Source: an uncultured Flavonifractor sp. (GTDB lineage: Bacteria; Bacillota; Clostridia; Oscillospirales; Oscillospiraceae). Taken from it: a stretch of 64,000 bases of DNA. Below, piece by piece: positions 8,471 through 15,525 of the stretch. The stretch lies in assembly GCF_944383115.1 (NCBI RefSeq), contig NZ_CALWOJ010000155.1, positions 1-64,000 on the forward strand. The letters are read 5' to 3'. How positions within the stretch are numbered: position 1 is the first letter of the stretch; each line of letters begins with the position of its first letter. The position numbers and the translations under genes were made by a program. A model generated the notes under the pieces. It ran no database searches. It saw only the letters and a list, made by a program, of their open reading frames with translations, and was not told the origin of the DNA.

Positions 8471-10436
8471 CCCAACTGTCGGCGCTCTGGGTGGCGTAGC
8501 CGATGAATACCTCGTCGCCTTCGTTCAGGCCACGTTTGATCTCCACCCGGGTGGTGTCGGCCAGGCCGATCTCCACCGGCACAGCCCAGAAGCCCTCGGG
8601 GCATTCCCAGGCGGGATCGGGTTCCAGAATGGCGTTGGCGGGGGCTTCCTTGGACTTGACAAAGACGATGGTGCCGGTCTCTCCATCGGAAGAGCTGCCG
8701 CTCATACCGCCGCTCATGCCGCCGCCCACGGAACCGCCGGGGGCGGGCATGACCACTACGCCCAGCTTGCGAGCGGAGACTCCGCCGCCGGAATACCGCT
8801 GCGGGATTGCTACCGCGCCGCCGCTGATAGACATATCTCCGTCTATGATCATATCGCCGCCGTCATCGGGCAGGATCTCACCGTCAATCATGGCGCCATC
8901 ATCGGGCAGGGTCTCACCGTCAATGGTGCCGTCCTCGCCGCCGGTCTCGGCAGGGGGCGCATCCATACTGTCGGGCAGCTTCACATTATTGAAGCTGACG
9001 TACTTGACGGCTGCCACCGGCACAGTGAGGCAGTTGTCCGACTGGCTGGCCACAAAGGAGTAGCTGACGTAAGTACCGGGGATCATGGAACCGTCAAAGT
9101 TGTCCACCTTGACCACAGCGGGGATGGAGGCCACGCCGTTTTCGCCGGAGGCGGTGAGGGAGACGCTCTGCACCACGCCCATATAGGGGGTGCCGTACTG
9201 GTCCAGATTCACCATCATGCCCACCTTGACATACTGGGCGTTACGCTCGTCCACGCTGATCTCCACCGTCATCTGGGAGGTATCGGCAATGCTGATGCCC
9301 TGGCCGCTCTCCACTCCCCCGCCTTCGGTGAGGCTGCAGGAGAGGACGGTACCCGCAATGGGAGAGACGCCGTTGTACTTGTTCAGTTCCTCATTGGCCT
9401 CTTTCAGCTTCTCCTGGGCGGCCTTCAGGGCCTCCTCCTTGGTGCTGATCTCCTGATCGGAGTCCTTGGCGCCCAGCTGAGCCAGCACCTGGCCGGCCTT
9501 CACGTCGCCGTAGTTGAGCAGGTTGAAGCTCTCCACCGGGCCGGAGGCCTTGGCCTTTACCACGGTAGTCTCATAGAACTCCAGTTTACCGTTCTGATAG
9601 GGGTAAATGGGGGTACCGTCGGCAGCGGTGAGGGAGGCAGAGGCCTCCATCCCCTCGGTGAGGGTGCCGGGATTATCCAGTACAAAGACCACCTCAAAGT
9701 GGGTAGCGCCCTCGGGGGAGACAAAGCGGACCTTGTTGATCTTTTCCACCGTACCGGTGCGGCTGTCCATGATGGAAGGGATGGAGATCTGGGCGGTCTG
9801 CCCCACCTTGATGCTGTTTTCATAGGCGTAGCTGTAATAGAGGGAGATGCGCAGCTTGGTATCGTTGACGATGGTGGCGATGGTATCGCCCTCATTCACC
9901 GTATCTCCCACCTTCAGATCAGCCACCTCACGCAGGTTGCCGGCGTGGGGTGCCTTGATGGTCAGTTCCCCGATTTTTTCATGGACCGCCTGGAGCTGTT
10001 TCTGGCAGTCGTCCACCGTCTCCTGGGCGGCCTTGACCGCCTCACGGGCGGCGGTGTCGTCCATGCGGTAGAGGGGCTGGCCCTCGGTGACCTGGTCCCC
10101 TTCCTTCACATAGAGTTCCAGGATGGTGCCGGTACCCGGAGTTACGGTGGCCGATTTATTGGCCTTGGCCATACCGCTGCCTTCCACCTTCACCTCAATG
10201 GAGCCTATCTGAACGGTATCGGTCATGGCATCGCCCAGTTCCGTCTTATCCTCCCGGAATACAAAATACCACAGGGCGAATGCGATCCCGGCGATCACCG
10301 CCGCGGTGATGACCAGGCCTACAATCATCTTGATCTTGTTCCTGCGTTTCTTTTTCCGAGGGCCTGAAGGCGCCGCCGGCGGCGGGGTCTGAACCTGAAC
10401 GGGCCGTTCGAGTACAGGCGTCTGTTGATCCGTCAT
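8463..10436 (-). CDS. Efflux adaptor (MacA/HlyD membrane fusion family)
   Basis: A 657-residue periplasmic-adaptor-type protein, longer than the usual 350-450. A short Pro-rich cytoplasmic tail is followed by a membrane anchor near residues 36-60. Two biotinyl-lipoyl-like halves follow (GTGTILELYVKEGDQVTEGQPL and a second near GDVKAGQVLAQLG), separated by a barrel region, with coiled-coil segments such as TKEEALKAAQEKLKEANEE. The C-terminal third carries an acidic Asp/Gly-rich stretch (IDGETLPDDG, IDGEILPDDG, IDGDMS) and a Gly/Met/Ser-rich stretch, both unusual. The start is ATG 10436, eight bases from AAGGAGG at 10445-10451; the frame stays open to 10700 but lacks support there. First gene of the efflux operon. 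Confidence 0.88.
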   Translation of the reverse strand: MTDQQTPVLERPVQVQTPPPAAPSGPRKKKRRNKIKMIVGLVITAAVIAGIAFALWYFVFREDKTELGDAMTDTVQIGSIEVKVEGSGMAKANKSATVTPGTGTILELYVKEGDQVTEGQPLYRMDDTAAREAVKAAQETVDDCQKQLQAVHEKIGELTIKAPHAGNLREVADLKVGDTVNEGDTIATIVNDTKLRISLYYSYAYENSIKVGQTAQISIPSIMDSRTGTVEKINKVRFVSPEGATHFEVVFVLDNPGTLTEGMEASASLTAADGTPIYPYQNGKLEFYETTVVKAKASGPVESFNLLNYGDVKAGQVLAQLGAKDSDQEISTKEEALKAAQEKLKEANEELNKYNGVSPIAGTVLSCSLTEGGGVESGQGISIADTSQMTVEISVDERNAQYVKVGMMVNLDQYGTPYMGVVQSVSLTASGENGVASIPAVVKVDNFDGSMIPGTYVSYSFVASQSDNCLTVPVAAVKYVSFNNVKLPDSMDAPPAETGGEDGTIDGETLPDDGAMIDGEILPDDGGDMIIDGDMSISGGAVAIPQRYSGGGVSARKLGVVVMPAPGGSVGGGMSGGMSGSSSDGETGTIVFVKSKEAPANAILEPDPAWECPEGFWAVPVEIGLADTTRVEIKRGLNEGDEVFIGYATQSADSWGG

Positions 10437-10473
10437 CTTGAACTCCTCCTTGAATGCGTCCTGATTCATTGTC

Positions 10474-10501
10474 ATTCTAGCACACCGGATAAGGTAAGCA
10501 A
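10474..10501 (-). promoter_or_regulatory. Promoter of the efflux operon
   Basis: On the minus strand: TTGCTT (10501-10496), a 16-bp spacer and TAGAAT (10479-10474) with an extended -10 TGC. It lies about 38 bp upstream of the adaptor start. Confidence 0.6.
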
Positions 10502-10518
10502 TGACAAAGCAATGACAA
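10497..10518 (-). repeat. Two tandem 11-bp repeats at the efflux promoter
   Basis: AGCAATGACAA occurs twice with no gap (10497-10507 and 10508-10518), exactly one helical turn apart, overlapping and extending upstream of the -35 element. Such spacing is typical of OmpR/PhoB-family activator sites. No such regulator gene is in the window. Confidence 0.6.
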
Positions 10519-10668
10519 ATTCTTAATAAATCCTTAAGTTTCCCTTCCGGCAGCATCAGTGTATGCCCTTCTTTGGAAGATTTGCGCCGAAAACCGCCGT
10601 CTGAAACAATCAGGCACGGGAGTATCCCTTTAATAGACGCTGCCGCCAACAAAAAGTTTCCGCAAAAA

Positions 10669-10716
10669 GAAAAAAAACGCCGGACCCATGCCTTGGCCAA
10701 TGGGTCCGCGTTTTTC
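10669..10716 (-). terminator. Terminator of the phosphoesterase/BMP operon
   Basis: GC-rich inverted repeat around CGGACCCAT/ATGGGTCCG with A and T runs on either side, directly downstream of the stop at 10721 on the minus strand. The adjacent stretch 10519-10668 is AT-richer and shows no gene. Confidence 0.75.
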
Positions 10717-10720
10717 CCTG

Positions 10721-11311
10721 TTACAGCTCCACGATATATCGCTCATAGCCATTGATCACCCTGGTGCTGCCGTACATCTGCTCCCGCTGGATACTCCGGC
10801 CATAGTTCAGGTGAGTGTGGCCGTGGCAGTGGAGGGCGGGCTGATATTTGTCCAGCAGGCGGTTAAAGGTCTGAAACCCGGTATGGGCCAGGTCGGTACA
10901 TGGCACCATGTCCTTCCCCGGCGCATGGGTCAGCAGAATATCGAATCCCTTTTTGAAAAACAGCTTGGGCGTCAGCTTTTTGGCCCGAAACCCCATTTGC
11001 AGGTCGGTATATTGATGGGGCCCGTTCTTGTAGCGCATGGAACCGCCCAGCCCCACGATCCGCAGTCCCTGATACTCATAGTACATCCCGTCGATGCACT
11101 GGCAGCCCAGGGGCGGGTCCTTTTCATAGTACCCGTCGTGATTGCCGTGGACATAGAGTACCGGGCAGTGTGCAAAGGTGGCCAGGAAGGACAAATAGTG
11201 GGATTTCAGATCCCCGCAGGACAGGATCAGGTCCACCCCCTCCAGCTTGTCCGGGGTATAGTAGTCCCACAGGTAGGGGGACTCGTAGTCGGAGACAACC
11301 AGGATCTTCAC
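10721..11311 (-). CDS. Calcineurin-like metallophosphoesterase
   Basis: A 196-residue metallophosphoesterase. Metal-binding motifs are present in order: VSDYES near residue 7, SCGDLKS near 31, GNHDGYY near 56, THAPGKD and the C-terminal HGHTH. The first motif is normally DxH; here it reads DYE, so one metal ligand differs. There is no signal peptide, so it is cytoplasmic. Its start overlaps the end of the ParB/BMP fusion gene by four bases and it is the last gene before a terminator, so the two are coupled. Substrates of this group range from nucleotides to cyclic dinucleotides; none can be assigned. Confidence 0.85.
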   Translation of the reverse strand: MKILVVSDYESPYLWDYYTPDKLEGVDLILSCGDLKSHYLSFLATFAHCPVLYVHGNHDGYYEKDPPLGCQCIDGMYYEYQGLRIVGLGGSMRYKNGPHQYTDLQMGFRAKKLTPKLFFKKGFDILLTHAPGKDMVPCTDLAHTGFQTFNRLLDKYQPALHCHGHTHLNYGRSIQREQMYGSTRVINGYERYIVEL

Positions 11312-13176
11312 GTCAACCCAGCCTCCTCAAATCCCTGGATACGCATCCACTCCCTGGCCTGATCGGTGAGTTCCTCCGGCCTTGGGATAGACCCCTCCAC
11401 ATAGGTGGACAGCCAGTTCATGGACAAAATCTGCTCTGCCGGCAGGGGGGCGTCCTCTCCATAGACCACATGGCCCCGCTGATTCATCAGCACCCCGTAA
11501 AAGGGGTCCAGCCGCTCGGCGCGGATGGCGTCCCGCAGCACACCGGCCAGCCGCCGGGTGCCGGCGGGCAGTCGGCGGGAGCAGATCACATCCACCGTTT
11601 TCTGGTCGATCCCCCACCAGTAGCTGATGGCGCTGCTGCCCCGGCTCTCCCGCTTCCAGCTGCCGTCCAGCACGCGGCGCACCAGGCTCTGGTAGAACCG
11701 CCCCCAGTCGCAGTGGATGAGGGCCAGGTTGTGCAGTTCCCGGGACCGGGGCCCCGCGTTGGCAGCCAGCCGGTCCAGGTAGTCGATGTATACGATGCCT
11801 TTGGCCCGCAGGCTTTCCACACCGCCGCCCTCCTTCAGGCTGTCCCAGGACAGCAGCACCCTGGCGTTGGCGTTGACCAGCCGGGCGCCCTGGGCGAAGG
11901 CGTTGATGCTGGCGATGGTGCCGAAGGTAGGGTAGTCGGCCACATAGCCGATCCAACCGCTGCGGGACAGGGTGCCGGCAATGGCCCCCTTGATGAACTT
12001 GGCCTCATACATCCGGGGGTAATAGGTGCGTACCGAAGGATAGGAGTTGTTGAGGGAGCAGTTGAAGAACTTCACCTCCGGGTGGCGCACCGCCTGCTTC
12101 ACACTGGGCAGCAGCAGGGACGGATCGGTGGTAAAGATCAGGTCGGCCCCCTTGTCCACCGCGTCGTTGATGGCCTCCTCCGCAGCCTCATCGGTCAATA
12201 CGTTTTCGTAGGAGAGGGTATACACCTGATCGTGCATGGTGTCCTCCAGCAGGTAGCGCCCGCACTCATGCTCGTAGACCCATTTGGAGGTCTCGCTGCT
12301 GCCGGCGTGGATGAAGGCGGCGCACAGCCGCTCGGTCACCGGGAAGGTAAACAGCGGCTTTTTCACCGTATCCTCCAGCATCAGGGTCACCCCGGCGTTC
12401 TCCAGACGGTTTCGCACCTCCTGCCGGATCATGGGCAATTCTTTGGCGATCTGGGTGGACAGCTTGCTCCGGCTGGCCTGATAACCAAAGAGCTTCACAT
12501 ATACCAGAAAAGCCAGGGAGATATATTGCTGGTCGGCGTTCTCCCGCAGGCAGGCGTCCCGGAACATGTAATAGAAGGATCGGAAATTGTGGATCTCCTC
12601 GGCGCTCCAGGCCTCACGCCCGGGCCGCCCCATCGCCTCCAGCAGCTCCCGGTACTCGCCCGGCCGCCGGAACACCAGGAAATTCAGGCCGGTCATCTGA
12701 TAGAAATTCAAAAACTCATAATAGGCCGTGATCTCCGGATCGTCGGAGGGCCGGGGCAGCAGTCGGGTGACGGTAGCAGGGATGGTAATGGCCCCGAAAT
12801 ACTTCAGCACGCTCACCCGTTTATGTCCCTCCACCACATAAAAGCGGTTGAGATACTCCACCGCCTTGATGGGGTCCCGGATGCCCTCGTTCAGATGGGC
12901 CTGGCAGAGAGAGACCCACTTGCCGGCAAATTCGCTGTCCGCCTCCAACACCGGATAGAAGCCCGGCGAAAAGCTGCTCTTGCGCAGGTCGTTGCAGGTA
13001 CCCACGATCAGCTCGCTGGGCACCTCCACTACCCCCAGGCTCTCCCGGCGCATGGCCAGCTCCTCCGGGTCGCCGGGCAGCACCTGCAAACCGGTCTCCT
13101 CTCCCCGGGCGGCAGCCGCCTTGACCTCCTTCTGACCCAGGCGAAGGGCGTTGTGGTATTCCTCCAGCATCGGCAT
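11308..13176 (-). CDS. ParB-like domain fused to BMP-family binding domain
   Basis: A 622-residue cytoplasmic protein without a signal peptide. Residues about 48-130 resemble the ParB/Srx N-terminal fold, with EGHKRVSVLKYFGA (near 116-129) in place of the ParB GHRR motif. Residues about 270-530 resemble a Bmp/PnrA-type purine-nucleoside-binding protein (DKGADLIFTTDPSL, GAIAGTLSRSGWIGYVADYP, INAFAQGARLVN). Secreted BMP proteins are lipoprotein receptors of ABC transporters; this one has neither lipobox nor transporter neighbours, so it is more likely an intracellular sensor. The start ATG 13176 follows an AAAGGGGG site; ATG 13170 is an alternative. It overlaps the phosphoesterase gene downstream. 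Confidence 0.8.
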   Translation of the reverse strand: MPMLEEYHNALRLGQKEVKAAAARGEETGLQVLPGDPEELAMRRESLGVVEVPSELIVGTCNDLRKSSFSPGFYPVLEADSEFAGKWVSLCQAHLNEGIRDPIKAVEYLNRFYVVEGHKRVSVLKYFGAITIPATVTRLLPRPSDDPEITAYYEFLNFYQMTGLNFLVFRRPGEYRELLEAMGRPGREAWSAEEIHNFRSFYYMFRDACLRENADQQYISLAFLVYVKLFGYQASRSKLSTQIAKELPMIRQEVRNRLENAGVTLMLEDTVKKPLFTFPVTERLCAAFIHAGSSETSKWVYEHECGRYLLEDTMHDQVYTLSYENVLTDEAAEEAINDAVDKGADLIFTTDPSLLLPSVKQAVRHPEVKFFNCSLNNSYPSVRTYYPRMYEAKFIKGAIAGTLSRSGWIGYVADYPTFGTIASINAFAQGARLVNANARVLLSWDSLKEGGGVESLRAKGIVYIDYLDRLAANAGPRSRELHNLALIHCDWGRFYQSLVRRVLDGSWKRESRGSSAISYWWGIDQKTVDVICSRRLPAGTRRLAGVLRDAIRAERLDPFYGVLMNQRGHVVYGEDAPLPAEQILSMNWLSTYVEGSIPRPEELTDQAREWMRIQGFEEAGLT

Positions 13177-13310
13177 TCCCGCCGTCCCCCTTTCCCTCTG
13201 ATAAACGTTCTTCTCATCAAACTACCACGTCGGGCATAAAAATACAATCCCTTTCTCCGCTCCGCCCCCGTTTTTTGGTGGTAATTACAGGGAAAAATAG
13301 GTCTGTCAGG

Positions 13311-13339
13311 TTGAAGATCAGAGGCGGGCGTGCTATAGT
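13311..13339 (+). promoter_or_regulatory. SigA-like promoter of the GH13-like gene
   Basis: TTGAAG (13311-13316), a 17-bp spacer and TATAGT (13334-13339), about 90 bp before the start at 13429. Confidence 0.7.
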
Positions 13340-13428
13340 ATTATCTGTTGGCCAGGCCCCGTCCGGCCTGCTGCCGCCGCATTCTTCCGGGTCCTCTTTG
13401 TAGGCCCGTATGATAAAGGAGATTCCAT

Positions 13429-15102
13429 ATGAACGATTACACTTATCATAAGGGTACCGTACCCTGTCATACCTGGCGCATGATCCGCGCTCTGGAGGAG
13501 GATCAGTACCGGAAACGCCCCGCCGTACCCGGCCGCCGTCCTCCCATTGTGATGCCTGAGTCCCTGTCCGCCCCCAAAGCCCCGGTGGAAGCCCCCGCTC
13601 CTGTGCCCCAGGCTGCCCCGTCCCCCGCTCCCAGCGCCTTTGATCTGCGTCTGGAGCAATACGGCGACGAACTGGCACGGCTGTACCGGGATCAGTTCCA
13701 CGGCGATCTGGCTGCCTGGGACAAGCTGACCACCTTGCTGCGTCAGAGCTGGGAAGCGCGCAGCACTACCCTGCGCGCCCAGGACGAGGGCCGGACGGCC
13801 GACCCCGGCTGGTACTGCCGGCGCAACTTGCTGGCTATGTCGGCGGACGCCGCCGCCTTTGCCGGTACCCTCTCCGCTATGGCGGAGCGTCTGCCCTACC
13901 TGAAGGAGTGCGGCGTGAACTTCCTGCACCTCAACGGTAACGGCAGCCAGGAGGAGCTGTCTACTCTGGCCGACGCCTGCCGGAGTCAGGAGATTCTTCT
14001 AGCCCTGCCCCTGAGGGCCGACGTTCCCCAGGACGCCGCCGCCTTCCACATCTGGACGGAGGAGCTGCTGACCCTGGCAAGCCTGGGTGCCGACGCCATC
14101 CGTCTGGGCGATCTGTCCCGCCTGCCCCACGGCCTGCTGCGGATGGCCCGGCTGATCTGCCAGCTGGTCTGCCCCGGCGTGCTGCTGACAGGCAAGGCCC
14201 CCATCGGCGATGAGGCCGCCTACTTCGGCAGCCAGGACAAGCCGGAGTGCCACCTGCTCTGCCGGGACAACGGCGCTCTGCTCTTCCACACGCTGGCTAC
14301 CGGCGACGTGTCCCTCCTCCGCCACGAGCTGGAGGGGGCCCTGCCTTCCGCCGGTCTCTTCCTCAACCGTCTCCACGGCGACAGCGGCCTGACCTGGGAT
14401 CTGGACTACGGCTGGCTGAACCGGCACTGCGGCGCCGATGAAAACGCCCACCGCCAGTACCTCAACGACTGGGCCACCGGCAAGTTCCCCGGCAGCAACA
14501 GCCGGGGCGAGCTGCGGGGGGACGGCAAGGTGTGCGGCACCACCGCCTCCCTCTGTGGGGTGGAGGCCGCCGACTACGAGCAAAACCATATTAAGCTGGA
14601 GCGGGCCGTGGCCTGCGACTTGCTGCTTCACGCCTTCCTGCTCACCCAGAGCGGGCTGCCCATGCTGGCCAGCGGCGACGAGGTGGGCCAGCTCAACGAC
14701 TACAGCTACCATGAGGACCCCGCCCGGGCCGGCGATTCCCGCAACCTCCAGCATGGCCCCTTCCAGTGGGATTTGGCGGCCATGCGTGGGGACTCTCAGA
14801 CCCGCCAGGGCAAGCAGTTCCAGGGCCTGCGCCGTCTGGAGCAGCTGCGTGCGGAGGAGCCCGCCTTTGACGCCGGGGCCAATGTGTGGATCTTCGACAC
14901 CGGCAACCCCCATGTGTTGGGCGTAGGCCGCTGGTACGAGGGCCGGAAGCTGATTGCGCTGTTCAATTTCAGCGGCGACTTCGTTACCGCCGGCGCCGAC
15001 CAGGGCGGCGCCTTCCAGGAGCTGATCTACGGCGGACACTACGATGAGATTGGCCATGTGGAACTCTATCCCTACGGTTTTGTCTGGCTGCTGCAACACT
15101 AA
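13429..15102 (+). CDS. Amylosucrase-like GH13 protein, probably catalytically dead
   Basis: A 557-residue protein that aligns along its length with amylosucrase (GH13 subfamily 4): an N-terminal helical part (LYRDQFHGDLAAWDKL...LRAQDEGRTADPGWY), FAGTL...LPYLKECGVNFLHL, then LASLGADAIRL, LLFHTLATGDVSLLRHEL, NRLHGDSGLTW, FPGSNSRGE, GTTASLCG, LPMLASGDEVGQLND and a C-terminal beta domain. The catalytic residues are changed: the RMD nucleophile site reads RLGD (Gly227), the acid/base Glu site reads TGKA (Lys256), and the HDD stabiliser site reads HGD (Gly317). Domain B and the NHTS strand are missing; the chain passes from LLALPL directly to AFHIWTEELL. A Pro/Ala-rich linker occupies residues 35-70. 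The start follows AAAGGAG; promoter and terminator flank it. A carbohydrate-binding or scaffolding role is possible. Confidence 0.82.
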   Translation: MNDYTYHKGTVPCHTWRMIRALEEDQYRKRPAVPGRRPPIVMPESLSAPKAPVEAPAPVPQAAPSPAPSAFDLRLEQYGDELARLYRDQFHGDLAAWDKLTTLLRQSWEARSTTLRAQDEGRTADPGWYCRRNLLAMSADAAAFAGTLSAMAERLPYLKECGVNFLHLNGNGSQEELSTLADACRSQEILLALPLRADVPQDAAAFHIWTEELLTLASLGADAIRLGDLSRLPHGLLRMARLICQLVCPGVLLTGKAPIGDEAAYFGSQDKPECHLLCRDNGALLFHTLATGDVSLLRHELEGALPSAGLFLNRLHGDSGLTWDLDYGWLNRHCGADENAHRQYLNDWATGKFPGSNSRGELRGDGKVCGTTASLCGVEAADYEQNHIKLERAVACDLLLHAFLLTQSGLPMLASGDEVGQLNDYSYHEDPARAGDSRNLQHGPFQWDLAAMRGDSQTRQGKQFQGLRRLEQLRAEEPAFDAGANVWIFDTGNPHVLGVGRWYEGRKLIALFNFSGDFVTAGADQGGAFQELIYGGHYDEIGHVELYPYGFVWLLQH

Positions 15103-15117
15103 TCGCCTCATCCATGC

Positions 15118-15155
15118 AAGGACGCGCTGCCATCATTGGCAGCGCGTCCTTTTTA
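15118..15155 (+). terminator. Terminator after GH13-like gene
   Basis: A 15-bp stem (15118-15132 with 15137-15151), loop TCAT, then T run. It cleanly ends the monocistronic GH13-like unit. Confidence 0.9.
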
Positions 15156-15195
15156 TGCCCGCATCTGACGTCTGGGAGAAAAAATGAAAAAGTTG

Positions 15196-15224
15196 TTGAC
15201 AACGGCGGCCGGACATGCTAAAAT
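15196..15224 (+). promoter_or_regulatory. Strong promoter of tRNA-Ala
   Basis: A consensus TTGACA (15196-15201), 17-bp spacer and TAAAAT (15219-15224), 32 bp before the mature 5' end, as expected for a stable-RNA promoter. Confidence 0.85.
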
Positions 15225-15255
15225 ACAATTCGTTCGGTTGACCACAAGTAAATAT

Positions 15256-15331
<76 letters not shown>

Positions 15332-15350
15332 TCACCGGAGGGTGAAATAG

Positions 15351-15386
15351 AAAACTCGTTTCTGAAAAGAAACGGGTTTTTTATTT
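15351..15386 (+). terminator. Terminator of tRNA-Ala
   Basis: Stem AACTCGTTTCT (15353-15363) with AGAAACGGGTT (15368-15378), loop GAAA, followed by a T run. Confidence 0.85.
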
Positions 15387-15396
15387 TCCTGACATC

Positions 15397-15442
15397 AAAG
15401 CGAAGTCCCGCAGAGGTTTGAACCTCTGCGGGACTTCGCTTT
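15397..15442. terminator. Perfect 22-bp inverted repeat downstream of the giant SLH gene
   Basis: Arms 15397-15418 and 15421-15442 are perfectly complementary over 22 bp with almost no spacer. On the minus strand it lies about 80 nt after the stop at 15526 and is followed by TTTGATG, so it probably ends that transcript, although the T run is short. Confidence 0.6.
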
Positions 15443-15525
15443 AGTGCTATCCGGGTTTCTGCTGACGAAACACGCTTATATGATGCTCGTTTCTCCTGCT
15501 GATTTTGAAAATCGCAAGATCGGTT

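Noticed and set aside
8433..10367. A 644-codon plus-strand frame over the efflux adaptor
   Set aside because: Shadow of the GC-rich minus-strand gene; no ribosome site and low-complexity His/Gly composition.
11170..13239. A 689-codon plus-strand frame over the ParB/BMP fusion
   Set aside because: Mirror frame; repeated Gln/His/Gly composition and no recognisable domain, whereas the minus strand has two.
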